Source: Streptomyces xylophagus (GTDB taxonomy: Bacteria; Actinomycetota; Actinomycetes; Streptomycetales; Streptomycetaceae). From it: DNA of 64,000 nt. The stretch spans positions 428,191 to 492,190 of the forward strand of contig NZ_JNWO01000005.1 in the NCBI RefSeq assembly GCF_000716435.1. The letters are read 5' to 3'. Shown here piece after piece: positions 53,382 to 61,523 of this stretch. The position numbers were made by a program, and so were the translations under genes. Within the stretch, counting starts at the first letter, position 1. Each line of letters opens with the position of its first letter. The notes under the pieces were generated by a model, which saw only the letters and a list, made by a program, of their open reading frames with translations, had not been told where the DNA came from and did not search any database.

Positions 53382-54448
53382 ACCCTCCGAAGACCGACGC
53401 CCGTCGCCATCACGACCCGGAGATCCGCGGCTTCGCCAGCGACAACTACGCCGGCGCCCACCCCGAGGTGCTCGCCGCCCTCGCCCTCGCGAACGGCGGC
53501 CACCAGGTCGCCTACGGCGAGGACGACTACACCGACCACCTCCAGGGCATCATCCGCAGCCACTTCGGCCCTACGGCCGAGGCCTTCCCGGTCTTCAACG
53601 GCACCGGCGCGAACGTCGTCGCGCTCCAGGCGGTCACCGACCGCTGGGGCGCGGTGATCTGCGCCGAGAGCGCGCACATCAACGTCGACGAGGGCGGCGC
53701 CCCCGAACGCATGGGCGGCCTCAAGCTCCTCACGGTGCCCACCCCGGACGGCAAGCTCACGCCCGAACTGATCGACCGGCAGGCCTACGGCTGGGACGAC
53801 GAGCACCGCGCGATGCCGCAGGTCGTCTCGATCACCCAGAGCACCGAACTCGGCACCCTCTACTCGCCCGACGAGATCCGCGCGATCTGCGACCACGCCC
53901 ACGCGCGCGGGATGAGGGTCCACCTCGACGGCTCCCGGATAGCCAACGCGGCGGCCTCCCTGGACGTCCCCATGCGGACGTTCACCAACGCGGTCGGCGT
54001 CGACATCCTGTCCCTGGGCGGTACGAAGAACGGTGCTCTCTTCGGCGAGGCGGTCGTGGTGATCAACCAGGACGCCGTCAGCCACATGAAGCACTTGCGC
54101 AAGCTGTCCATGCAGCTCGCCTCCAAGATGCGCTTCGTTTCTGTGCAGTTGGAGGCGCTTCTCGCCAAGGACCTGTGGCTGCGCAACGCCCGCCACGCCA
54201 ACGAGATGGCCCAGCGCCTCGCCGAGGGCGTCCGCGCGGTGCACGGCGTGGAGATCCTCTACCCGGTGCAGGCCAACGGCGTCTTCGCCCGCCTTCCGCA
54301 CGACGTGAGCGTGCGCCTGCAGCAGCGGTTCCGCTTCTACTTCTGGAACGAGGCGGCCGGCGACGTCCGCTGGATGTGCGGCTTCGACACGACCGAGGAC
54401 GACGTGGACGCGTTCGTGGCGGCGCTCAAGGAAGAGATGGCGCGCTAG
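53378..54448 (+). CDS. PLP-dependent beta-eliminating lyase/threonine aldolase family
   Basis: A protein of 356 residues of the fold type I threonine aldolase/tyrosine phenol-lyase group. SDNYAGAHPEVL is the usual N-terminal segment, VFNGTGANVVAL the phosphate-binding loop, HLDGSRIANAAA carries the Asp that contacts the pyridine nitrogen, and LSLGGTKNGAL carries the PLP Lys. It should cleave or eliminate from a beta-substituted amino acid. GTG 53378 overlaps the SDR stop as GTGA; GTG 53360 is also in frame. The SDR and DUF6421 partners suggest a shared pathway. Confidence 0.88.
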   Translation: MNPPKTDARRHHDPEIRGFASDNYAGAHPEVLAALALANGGHQVAYGEDDYTDHLQGIIRSHFGPTAEAFPVFNGTGANVVALQAVTDRWGAVICAESAHINVDEGGAPERMGGLKLLTVPTPDGKLTPELIDRQAYGWDDEHRAMPQVVSITQSTELGTLYSPDEIRAICDHAHARGMRVHLDGSRIANAAASLDVPMRTFTNAVGVDILSLGGTKNGALFGEAVVVINQDAVSHMKHLRKLSMQLASKMRFVSVQLEALLAKDLWLRNARHANEMAQRLAEGVRAVHGVEILYPVQANGVFARLPHDVSVRLQQRFRFYFWNEAAGDVRWMCGFDTTEDDVDAFVAALKEEMAR

Positions 54449-54496
54449 ACGATTCCAAAGAGCTGTTGCATAGGTATGCGGTCACCTGAAAAGTCA

Positions 54497-54526
54497 TTGA
54501 CTCTCGGGTGATCGCTTTCCTATGCT
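54497..54526 (+). promoter_or_regulatory. Consensus-like promoter for a leaderless transcript
   Basis: TTGACT (54497-54502) and TATGCT (54521-54526) are separated by 18 bases, the best sigma-70-like pair I found in the window. Transcription would start near 54533, and the ATG is at 54535. Confidence 0.7.
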
Positions 54527-54534
54527 CTGCAGGC

Positions 54535-55107
54535 ATGGAGCTGATCCAGAACACCCCCGACCTGTCCGCCTATTTGGCCGCCGACGAGGTCATCGACCAT
54601 GGCCATCCCCTTGTGCTGGAGACGGCCGCGCGGCTGGCCAGGAGTGCGACGGACTCGTATGCCTATGCACGGCTGGCGTTCGAGTTCGTGCGGGACGCCA
54701 TCCCGCACTCGCAGGACTCCGGTGATCCGCGCGTCACCTGGCGGGCCTCCGACGTGCTCGAGCAGGGCACCGGCATCTGCTACGCAAAGGCGCACGCCCT
54801 GGCCGCGCTGCTGCGGGCCGAGGACATCCCGACGGCGTTGTGCTACCAGAAGTTCGACGTTGTCCACGGGCTGGTCGCCGTGCGGTTCAACGGGGCCTGG
54901 CACCGGCAGGATCCGCGCGGCAACAAGCCGGGCGTGGACGCGCAGTTCTCGCTCGACGGCGAGCGGCTGGCCTTGGTGCCCGATCCGGAGTTCAATGAGC
55001 TGGACTATCCAGTCCTGTATGCTGAACCGCACCCGGTCGTACTGAGCGCCCTCAAGGCCGCCCGCGACCGGCCGCACCTCTGGAAGACGCTCCCGACCGC
55101 ACTCTGA
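54535..55107 (+). CDS. Transglutaminase-like superfamily protein
   Basis: A protein of 190 residues with a papain-like transglutaminase core: GTGICYAKAHALAALLRAED (catalytic Cys), VVHGLVAVRFNGAWH (catalytic His) and RQDPRGNK (Asp). Bacterial proteins of this type act as proteases or amidases more often than as cross-linking enzymes, and the substrate is unknown. No signal peptide is present. Only a weak GCAGG lies close to the start, consistent with a leaderless transcript from the promoter at 54497. The B3/B4-domain gene follows after 8 bases and probably shares the transcript. Confidence 0.87.
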   Translation: MELIQNTPDLSAYLAADEVIDHGHPLVLETAARLARSATDSYAYARLAFEFVRDAIPHSQDSGDPRVTWRASDVLEQGTGICYAKAHALAALLRAEDIPTALCYQKFDVVHGLVAVRFNGAWHRQDPRGNKPGVDAQFSLDGERLALVPDPEFNELDYPVLYAEPHPVVLSALKAARDRPHLWKTLPTAL

Positions 55108-55115
55108 GGCAGACC

Positions 55116-55808
55116 ATGACCCTCACCCTGACCGTGTCCGACGAAGTCCGCGCCCTTGCCCCCGGGTTCACGCATGTAGCGATCGAGGCGACCGGACTGG
55201 TCAACGGGCCGAGCACCGACGCGAGTTCGGCGCTCCTCGACGACGCGGCCCGCCGTCTGGCCGTACGACTGGACGGGCGCGCCCCGCACGAGGACCCGCA
55301 CATGGCGGCCTGGCGCGAGGTGTACACGGCGTTCGGATCGAAGCCGTCGCGCACTCGCAACTCGGCGGAGGCGCTGGCCAAGAGGGCGCTCTCGGACGGC
55401 GGGCTGCCCCGCATCAATGTGCTGGTCGACCTCTACAACGCCATCAGCGTCGCCCACTTGATCCCCGTGGGCGGCGAGGACACCGACCGCATCCAGGGCG
55501 GGATGACGCTCGTACGGGCCACCGGGGACGAGGACTTCGTGACCGTCGCGGGCGGCGAGGAGGTCGTCGAACACCCCGACGCGGGCGAGGTGGTGTGGTG
55601 CGACGCGGCCGGTGTCACATGCCGTCGCTGGAACTGGCGGCAGGGGCCGCGCACCAGGCTCACCGAGGAAACGGCCTCCGCCGTCTTCCTGTTGGAGAGT
55701 CTGGCGCCGATGCCCGTCGCCGAGGTCGAGCGGGCGGGTGCCGAACTCGCCGAACTGCTCGAGAAGTTCAGCCCCGGGGCGCGGATCACCGTCCACGCCC
55801 CGGCGTGA
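55116..55808 (+). CDS. B3/B4 (phenylalanyl-tRNA synthetase editing-like) domain protein
   Basis: A protein of 230 residues that consists of a stand-alone B3/B4 domain, as found in the beta subunit of phenylalanyl-tRNA synthetase, where it binds tRNA and edits mischarged amino acids. Visible segments are AAWREVYTAFGSKPSRTRNS, LPRINVLVDLYNAISVAHLI and PVGGEDTDRIQGGM. Free-standing members are thought to deacylate or bind aminoacyl compounds, but this has not been shown for this protein. It follows the transglutaminase-like gene and ends 4 bases from the convergent acyltransferase gene. Confidence 0.88.
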   Translation: MTLTLTVSDEVRALAPGFTHVAIEATGLVNGPSTDASSALLDDAARRLAVRLDGRAPHEDPHMAAWREVYTAFGSKPSRTRNSAEALAKRALSDGGLPRINVLVDLYNAISVAHLIPVGGEDTDRIQGGMTLVRATGDEDFVTVAGGEEVVEHPDAGEVVWCDAAGVTCRRWNWRQGPRTRLTEETASAVFLLESLAPMPVAEVERAGAELAELLEKFSPGARITVHAPA

Positions 55809-55812
55809 CGAT

Positions 55813-56541
55813 TCAGCGCGCCTCGGCCGCCTTGACCTCTTCGGGAGTGGGTGCCGTACCACCGAGATGGGCCGGCATCCACCATGTGTCGTCCGGGCCC
55901 TTGGGCCGTACCGGATAGGCGCGCTGGGCGGCCTCCAGCAGCTCCTGGACGCGCTCGCGCAGCCGGCGGGTGATCGCACCCGCGTACTGGTCCTGGGGAG
56001 CCTCCACCGGCTCGCCCACCCGGATGGTGATCGGGGTGTGGCTGCGCTTGAAGTTCTTCGGGTGGCCCTTGGTCCACAGGCGCTGGGTGCCCCACAGAGC
56101 CATCGGGATCAGCGGGACGCCGGCCTCCTGAGCCATGCGCGCGGCACCGGACTTGAAGCTCTTCAGGGTGAAGGACTGGGAGATCGTCGCCTCGGGGAAG
56201 ACGCCGACGATCTCACCGTCGCGCAGGGACTGCAGCGCGTGCTGGTAGGCCGTCTCGCCCTGCTTGCGGTCCACCGGGATGTGCTTCATGCCGCGCATCA
56301 GGGGGCCCGAGATCTTGTGCCGGAACACCGACTCCTTCGCCATGAAGCGCACCAGGCGCTTCTGCGGCAGGGCGGCCAGACCGTCGAAGATGAAGTCCAG
56401 GTAGCTGATGTGATTACTGACCAGCACGGCGCCGCCCGAGCGCGGAATGTTCTCCGATCCCTTGCAGTCGATCTTGAGGTCCCAGGCCTTGAACAACGTT
56501 TGGGCGAGACCGACGACGGGACGGTAGACAAGCTCAGCCAT
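55813..56541 (-). CDS. PlsC-type lysophospholipid acyltransferase
   Basis: A protein of 242 residues with the acyltransferase motifs VLVSNHISYLDFIF (HxxxxD catalytic pair, here HISYLD), KESVFRHKISGPLMRGMKHI, VGVFPEATISQSF (EAT in place of EGT) and PLIPMALWG. It should transfer a fatty acyl group from acyl-CoA or acyl-ACP to 1-acyl-glycerol-3-phosphate or a similar acceptor at the inner face of the membrane. ATG 56541 is the likely start. The next 185 bases upstream hold no gene that I can support. Confidence 0.92.
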   Translation of the reverse strand: MAELVYRPVVGLAQTLFKAWDLKIDCKGSENIPRSGGAVLVSNHISYLDFIFDGLAALPQKRLVRFMAKESVFRHKISGPLMRGMKHIPVDRKQGETAYQHALQSLRDGEIVGVFPEATISQSFTLKSFKSGAARMAQEAGVPLIPMALWGTQRLWTKGHPKNFKRSHTPITIRVGEPVEAPQDQYAGAITRRLRERVQELLEAAQRAYPVRPKGPDDTWWMPAHLGGTAPTPEEVKAAEAR

Positions 56542-56726
56542 GGACGGGGTGGACCCTTCTCTCTGCCTGAAGGGGTTCTCCGGGCGGGAAAGTTACGCAG
56601 CCGTAGGTTTACGGCATTGCGCAGATCGTGCCCGAAGAACGAACGACTGGCCAGTCCTCGTGCCGCAGAACGGCGAGATCCTCGTCACGTCCATCACTTG
56701 ATCCACCTCGGCCTTTTAAATTGCCT

Positions 56727-57143
56727 TTACTGTGCACGTACCGTCACGCGGCGCGCGAGCAGGTACATCTCGCACCCGAGGCAGTACCCGAACGCGGCAT
56801 TGAGGAACGCGGCGGCGAGCGCCAGGCCGGTGGCCGCGAGCCCCAGCCAGGTGGGCCCCAGGCCGAAACCGACCAGCCCCACCACGGCGAAGACCAGTCC
56901 GACCGTCTGCGCGAACCGCGGCGGCTGAGGCGCCTCGAACTCGGTCGGCGGCCCGATCCGCGGCCGTACGACCGTCCGGAACAGCCAGCCGTACGGCGAA
57001 CGGCCCACGCCGCCCGCCGCGCCCAGCGCGAACGCCAGGGTCTGCCAGGCCAGCAGCCAGAAGCTGCCGGTGATCAGCACGACCGCCAGTACTACGGTCG
57101 TCAGGGCCGCCCCGAAGCGCGGTCCTCGTACGTCGATGTCCAT
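56727..57143 (-). CDS. DUF4395 family membrane protein
   Basis: A protein of 138 residues with about four hydrophobic helices. The start, MDIDVRGPRFGAALTTVVLA, and the end, AFGYCLGCEMYLL, match DUF4395. The CxxC in the last helix region (CLGC) is a family feature. DUF4395 proteins are commonly encoded beside thioredoxins and sulfur-metabolism proteins, as here with the divergent thioredoxin gene. The function is unknown, although a role in redox or thiol handling is plausible. Confidence 0.88.
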   Translation of the reverse strand: MDIDVRGPRFGAALTTVVLAVVLITGSFWLLAWQTLAFALGAAGGVGRSPYGWLFRTVVRPRIGPPTEFEAPQPPRFAQTVGLVFAVVGLVGFGLGPTWLGLAATGLALAAAFLNAAFGYCLGCEMYLLARRVTVRAQ

Positions 57144-57153
57144 GAATCAAGGA

Positions 57154-57188
57154 TTCCGCAGCGGAAACGATTCCGGGTGCCGGGAATC
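57154..57188. promoter_or_regulatory. Two dyads between DUF4395 and thioredoxin genes
   Basis: TTCCGCAGCGGAA (57154-57166) is a perfect 13-base dyad. It is followed by GATTCCGGG (57169-57177), TG and CCGGGAATC (57180-57188), a second inverted repeat with one mismatched pair. Both lie in the 75-base divergent gap, where a single regulator could control both genes. Confidence 0.5.
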
Positions 57189-57218
57189 TTTGCAGTCTCG
57201 TGAACGCTGGAGGATTCG

Positions 57219-57632
57219 ATGACCGGACTTGTGGTGTGCGTGGTGGTGCTCGCGGCGGCGAGCGCCTACGGAGTGCTGCATCGGCGGCGGGGCGGGAGAG
57301 TGCGCGTGCGTGGGCGCGACGGCGGAAAGCGGCTCGGCGCCGCCGAGTTGGGCGGCGACCTCGGCGAGAGGGCAACCCTGGTGCAGTTCTCCAGCGCCTT
57401 CTGCGCGCCCTGCCGGGCCACGCGCCGGGTGCTGGGCGAGGTGGCCGGCATGGTCCCGGGTGTCCAGCACATCGAGATCGACGCCGAGGACCATCTGGAC
57501 CTCGTACGGGAACTCGACATCCTGAAGACCCCCACCGTGCTGGTCCTCGACGCCGACGGGCGGGTCGTACGGCGTGCCACCGGCCTCCCCCGCAAGGCGG
57601 ATGTCATCGCGGCTCTGGGTGAGGCGGTCTGA
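57219..57632 (+). CDS. Membrane-anchored thioredoxin-family protein
   Basis: A protein of 137 residues. A single N-terminal hydrophobic helix (GLVVCVVVLAAASAYGVLH) is followed by a basic stretch and a thioredoxin domain with the active site FSSAFCAPCRATRR and the conserved cis-Pro of LKTPTVLVLD. The basic run RRRGGRVRVRGRDGGKR after the helix suggests that the domain faces the cytoplasm. GGAGG lies 5 bases upstream of the ATG. It is divergent from DUF4395, with two inverted repeats between them. Confidence 0.9.
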   Translation: MTGLVVCVVVLAAASAYGVLHRRRGGRVRVRGRDGGKRLGAAELGGDLGERATLVQFSSAFCAPCRATRRVLGEVAGMVPGVQHIEIDAEDHLDLVRELDILKTPTVLVLDADGRVVRRATGLPRKADVIAALGEAV

Positions 57633-57715
57633 CGGTTGTGACGACTTCGGTGAGCCATCTCCCATATGCCGGAACGTACTTGACTGCGCGCACCACCTAT
57701 CGTCAACCTGACCGT

Positions 57716-57796
57716 ATGCCTACGGAACTCCTTCTCTTCGGGCGGGTGCACGTCGACCTGGCCCGCACCGCGAGCGCGCGCTGTCCGGGCTGTTGA
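57716..57796 (+). CDS. Cysteine-ended leader peptide (probable attenuator)
   Basis: A 26-residue ORF that contains RVHVDLARTASARCPGC before its stop. The HVDLxRxASAxC pattern is shared by actinobacterial leader peptides that precede sulfur-assimilation genes, and terminal Cys codons allow ribosome stalling when cysteine is scarce. The polycysteine leader ORFs of mycobacteria are known cysteine-responsive attenuators. There is no ribosome site close upstream, as expected for a leaderless start. The flavin reductase gene begins 44 bases after the stop and is the likely target. Confidence 0.75.
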   Translation: MPTELLLFGRVHVDLARTASARCPGC

Positions 57797-57840
57797 GCAG
57801 CCACGGACCCCGCTCGTCCCCTCCGCAGAAGGACACGTCC

Positions 57841-58356
57841 ATGACGGCCACGCCCGACCTCGGCACCCGTACTCCTCAGCACGCCTCTCCCGACCTGCTG
57901 CGCTCCGTCTTCCGGCAGCACGCCGCCGGTGTGGCGGTGATCACCGCGCGCGGTGAGAACGGCCCGGTCGGCTTCACCGCCACCTCCCTCAGTTCCGTCT
58001 CCGCACAGCCCCCGATGCTGTCCTTCGGGATCAGCACCGGCGCGTCCAGCTGGCCGGCGATATCCGGGGCCGACCATGTCGGCGTGCACATACTCGGCGA
58101 GCACCAGGAGCAGTTGGCCGCCACCTTCGCCCGCAGCGGCGCCGACCGGTTCGGGGCGCCCACCGCCTGGCACGAGGGGCCCGAGGGCGTGCCGGTCCTG
58201 GATGACGTGCTGGCCTGGCTGGTGTGCCGGGTCGTCGCGCGCGTGCCCGCGGGGGATCACCGCATCGTCCTGGCCGAGGTCGTCCTCGGCGACCCGGCCG
58301 GCTCCGGCCGCCCGCTCCTCTACCACCAGGGGCGCTTCAACGGGCTGCGTGACTGA
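57841..58356 (+). CDS. Flavin reductase family protein (FMN-binding)
   Basis: A protein of 171 residues of the flavin reductase-like/FMN-binding split-barrel family: FRQHAAGVAVITARGENGPV, GFTATSLSSVSAQPPMLSFG and GADHVGVHILGEHQEQLAAT, with RPLLYHQGRFNGL at the end. Such enzymes supply reduced FMN to monooxygenases, including those that release sulfite from sulfonates. The cysteine-type leader peptide directly upstream fits a role in sulfur acquisition, although no monooxygenase gene is nearby. ATG 57841 has AAGGA 8 bases upstream. Confidence 0.9.
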   Translation: MTATPDLGTRTPQHASPDLLRSVFRQHAAGVAVITARGENGPVGFTATSLSSVSAQPPMLSFGISTGASSWPAISGADHVGVHILGEHQEQLAATFARSGADRFGAPTAWHEGPEGVPVLDDVLAWLVCRVVARVPAGDHRIVLAEVVLGDPAGSGRPLLYHQGRFNGLRD

Positions 58357-58480
58357 GGCCACTCCCGGTAGGTGACGGGCCACCCTGCGAAAGCGTCGAG
58401 TTCCGATTACGCTGCGTTGCACAGGTCACAGTTCAAAGCGCTTGCTTAGCGGGCACCCCCTGGGGGAGCGTAGTGGTGCG

Positions 58481-58496
58481 TACTGGCGAGTAATAT
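58481..58496. promoter_or_regulatory. TACTGGCGAGTA dyad overlapping a -10-like element upstream of etfB
   Basis: TACTGGCGAGTA (58481-58492) is an inverted repeat with only the inner pair mismatched. It overlaps TAATAT (58491-58496), a good -10 element. A repressor bound here would block the etfBA promoter, about 105 bases upstream of the etfB start. Confidence 0.5.
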
Positions 58497-58600
58497 TTCG
58501 CTCGGAGCACCGGTCGCCCCCACCGGGAACGGCCGTTCTAGGCGCCTATGCTGCCTGGAAGTAGGCAGCCGAAAAATGACGATGCAGTAGGAGAGCCGGC

Positions 58601-59389
58601 GTGAGCTTGAGGATCGTTGTCACTGTGAAGTACGTGCCCGACGCCACTGGCGACCGGCACTTCGCCGATGACCTGACCGTCGACCGGGACGACGTGGACG
58701 GTCTGCTCTCCGAGCTCGACGAGTACGCGGTCGAGCAGGCGCTGCAGATCTCCGAGAACTCGGACGACGACGTGGAGATCACCGTCCTGACCGTGGGCCC
58801 GGAGGACGCCAAGGACGCCCTGCGCAAGGCGCTGTCCATGGGCGCCGACAAGGCGATCCACGTCGAGGACGACGACCTGCACGGCAGCGACGTCATCGGC
58901 ACCTCCCTGGTGCTGGCCAAGGCGATCGAGAAGGCCGGCTTCGACCTGGTCGTCTCCGGCATGGCCTCCACCGACGGCACCGCCGGTGTGATCCCCGCCC
59001 TGCTGGCCGAGCGCCTGGGCGTCCCGCAGGTCACGCTGCTCTCCGAGGTCTCCGTCGCGGACGGCGTCGTCAAGGGCCGCCGTGACGGCGACACCGCCTC
59101 CGAGCAGCTCGAGGCCTCCCTGCCGGCCGTCGTGTCCGTCACCGACCAGTCGGGCGAGGCGCGTTACCCGTCCTTCAAGGGCATCATGGCCGCCAAGAAG
59201 AAGCCGGTTCAGGCCTGGGACCTCTCCGACCTGGAGATCGACACCGACGAGGTCGGCCTCGAAGGTGCCTGGACGGCCGTCGACTCCGCGGCGCAGCGCC
59301 CCGCGCGCACCGCCGGCACGATCGTCAAGGACGAGGGCGAGGGCGGCAAGCAGCTCGCCGAGTTCCTCGCGGGCCAGAAGTTCATCTAA
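58601..59389 (+). CDS. etfB: Electron transfer flavoprotein, beta subunit
   Basis: A protein of 262 residues, the beta (FixA-type) subunit of the soluble electron transfer flavoprotein that carries electrons from acyl-CoA dehydrogenases to the respiratory chain. Visible features are VVTVKYVPDATGDR at the start, VDGLLSELDEYAVEQAL, the AMP-binding region ALSMGADKAIHV and SGMASTDGTAGVIPALLAE, and the recognition-loop region RYPSFKGIMAAKKKP. GTG 58601 has GGAGAG upstream. The alpha subunit gene follows after 71 bases. Confidence 0.97.
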   Translation: MSLRIVVTVKYVPDATGDRHFADDLTVDRDDVDGLLSELDEYAVEQALQISENSDDDVEITVLTVGPEDAKDALRKALSMGADKAIHVEDDDLHGSDVIGTSLVLAKAIEKAGFDLVVSGMASTDGTAGVIPALLAERLGVPQVTLLSEVSVADGVVKGRRDGDTASEQLEASLPAVVSVTDQSGEARYPSFKGIMAAKKKPVQAWDLSDLEIDTDEVGLEGAWTAVDSAAQRPARTAGTIVKDEGEGGKQLAEFLAGQKFI

Positions 59390-59460
59390 GGCCCCAAGGG
59401 TCACGGCCCAACTCGCTTACCTCCCCTCAGACTTCGCACGCACGCAGGAGACCATTCCCA

Positions 59461-60422
59461 TGGCTGAAGTTCTCGTCTACGTCGACCACGTGGACGGCGC
59501 CGTCCGCAAGCCCACCCTGGAGCTGCTGACCCTGGCCCGCCGTATCGGCGAGCCCGTCGCGGTCGCCCTCGGCCCCGGTGCCGAGAACACCGCCGCCGCG
59601 CTCGCCGAGCACGGCGCGGTGAAGGTGCTCGCCCACGACGCCGCCGAGTACGCCGACTACCTCGTCGTACCGAAGGTGGACGCCCTCCAGGCCGCCTACG
59701 AGGCCGTCTCCCCGGCCGCCGTCCTGGTGCCGTCCTCCGCCGAGGGCAAGGAGATCGCCGCCCGCCTCGCGGTGCGCATCGGCTCCGGCATCATCACCGA
59801 CGCCACCGACCTGGAGGCCGGTGACGAGGGTCCCGTGGCCACGCAGTCGGTGTTCGCCGCCTCCTTCACCACCAAGACCCGTGTCTCCAAGGGCACCCCG
59901 GTCATCACCGTGAAGCCGAACTCGGCCGCCGTGGAGGCCGCTCCGGCCGCCGGCACCGTCGAGGCCCTCGCGGTCACCTTCTCCGACAAGGCCACCGGTA
60001 CCAAGGTCACCGCGCGCACCCCGCGCGAGTCGACCGGCCGTCCGGAGCTGACCGAGGCCGCGATCGTCGTCTCCGGCGGCCGTGGTGTCAACGGCTCGGA
60101 GAACTTCGCGATCATCGAGGCCCTCGCCGACTCCCTCGGCGCGGCCGTCGGCGCCTCGCGTGCCGCCGTCGACGCCGGCTGGTACCCGCACTCGAACCAG
60201 GTCGGCCAGACCGGCAAGAGCGTCTCCCCGCAGCTCTACATCGCCAACGGCATCTCCGGCGCCATCCAGCACCGCGCCGGCATGCAGACGTCGAAGACGA
60301 TCGTGGCCGTCAACAAGGACGCCGAGGCCCCGATCTTCGACCTCGTCGACTACGGCGTGGTCGGCGACCTCTTCGACGTCGTCCCGCAGCTCACCGAGGA
60401 GATCAACACCCGCAAGGGCTGA
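59461..60422 (+). CDS. etfA: Electron transfer flavoprotein, alpha subunit
   Basis: A protein of 320 residues of the FixB type that binds FAD in its C-terminal domain: [40 protein letters not shown] and [20 protein letters not shown] are the conserved FAD-binding segments. It forms a heterodimer with the product of the preceding gene. ATG 59461 has CAGGAGA 8 bases upstream. The AidB-like acyl-CoA dehydrogenase at 28590 is a possible redox partner, but enzymes elsewhere are more likely. A hairpin terminator follows. Confidence 0.97.
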
Positions 60423-60440
60423 TCCCCGCAAGCTCGTACG

Positions 60441-60474
60441 AGGCCCTCGTGACCCGCGTGGTCACGGGGGCCTT
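60441..60474. terminator. Hairpin terminator between etfA and a convergent gene
   Basis: AGGCCCTCGTGACC (60441-60454) pairs with GGTCACGGGGGCCT (60460-60473), with one T-G mismatch and a 5-base loop. It lies 18 bases after the etfA stop and just before the stop of the convergent gene. Confidence 0.75.
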
Positions 60475-60491
60475 CGCGCGTACCGAACCGC

Positions 60492-61388
60492 TCATCCCAG
60501 GCTGATCGTGGACCGCACCGGCAGATGGTCGCTCGGGAACTGGCTGTTCTCGGAATAGGTGTCGACGGCCGACCGGTGCACGGTGACTCCCGGGGTGACC
60601 AGGATCCAGTCGATGCGGTCACCGTTCGGCAGGAGCTCGTGGTAGCCGTGGAAGGTGGCGTACGAGAGCCCGCGTCCGGCTGCCGCGTCCCAGGCGTCCT
60701 TGAGACCGGCGCCCAGCATCGTGTCGTAGACCGCGGTGGTGTGCGCGGCGGTGTTGAAGTCGCCGGTCACCACGAGCGGCAGGGAGCGGTCGAAGCGGGC
60801 GATGCGCTGGGCGATGAGTGAGGCGGCACGCTCGCGTGCGTACTGACTCGCGTTGTCCAGGTGGGTGTTGAGGACGTAGAACTGCCGGCCGCCGTCCCCG
60901 AGGTCGCGGAAGCGGATCCACGTGACGAGGCGCGGATGGGCGCCGCCCCAGGTGTTCGACCCGGTCACGGAGGGAGTGTCGGAGAGCCAGTACTGGTCGT
61001 ACGCGACAGGGGCGAGACGGCGGGTGTCGTAGAAGATCGCCGTCTCCTCGTGGTCGCTGCCGCCCTTGATGCCGCTGCCGATCCAGTCGTAGTGCGGCGC
61101 GAGGTCGTGCTTGATGTCCTGGAGCTGCGTGTAGAGGCCCTCCTGGGTGCCGATGATGTCGGGGGCCGCCCGGAGCAGCAGGTCGCGCAGCACCGGACGG
61201 CGGTCCTTCCAGCTGTTGGGCTCGTCGCTGCTCGCGTAGCGCAGGTTGAACGTCATGACGTCCAGCAGGCGGGTGTCGTGCCGGACGGCGGTGGTGGAGC
61301 GTACGGTTCCGATCAATGGCAGGGCTACGGCGGCCGCCACCAGCGTGGTCAGCCCCGCGCGACGCGTCACCGTTCTGACACTCGACAT
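60492..61388 (-). CDS. Secreted endonuclease/exonuclease/phosphatase-family protein
   Basis: A protein of 298 residues with a signal peptide (RRAGLTTLVAAAVALPLIGT, possibly Tat with RR) and an EEP domain: VMTFNLRYAS, IIGTQEGLYTQL (metal Glu), FYVLNTHLDNAS, LVVTGDFNTAAHTTA (Asp and Asn) and FPSDHLPV (Asp-His). Family members cut nucleic acids or phosphate esters. The substrate is unknown. The ATG at 61388 has GGGGAGGG 6 bases upstream; another ATG at 61394 is too close to that site. Confidence 0.9.
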   Translation of the reverse strand: MSSVRTVTRRAGLTTLVAAAVALPLIGTVRSTTAVRHDTRLLDVMTFNLRYASSDEPNSWKDRRPVLRDLLLRAAPDIIGTQEGLYTQLQDIKHDLAPHYDWIGSGIKGGSDHEETAIFYDTRRLAPVAYDQYWLSDTPSVTGSNTWGGAHPRLVTWIRFRDLGDGGRQFYVLNTHLDNASQYARERAASLIAQRIARFDRSLPLVVTGDFNTAAHTTAVYDTMLGAGLKDAWDAAAGRGLSYATFHGYHELLPNGDRIDWILVTPGVTVHRSAVDTYSENSQFPSDHLPVRSTISLG

Positions 61389-61523
61389 GTGCATCCCTCC
61401 CCTTGCGAGTCAGGATGAAGGGGCGAGGCGCCGGGCGGAAGGGGGCCTCGGGGCGGGAGTGAACGCCATGGGTTCACGCCGTGGACAGGGTGTTGACCGG
61501 CGGGAACCTCCATGGATAACTTC

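Noticed and set aside
58436..58449. CAAAGCGCTTGC palindrome between the flavin reductase and etfB genes
   Set aside because: It resembles LacI operators only in the AAGCGCTT core, and neither neighbour is a sugar gene. It may be chance.
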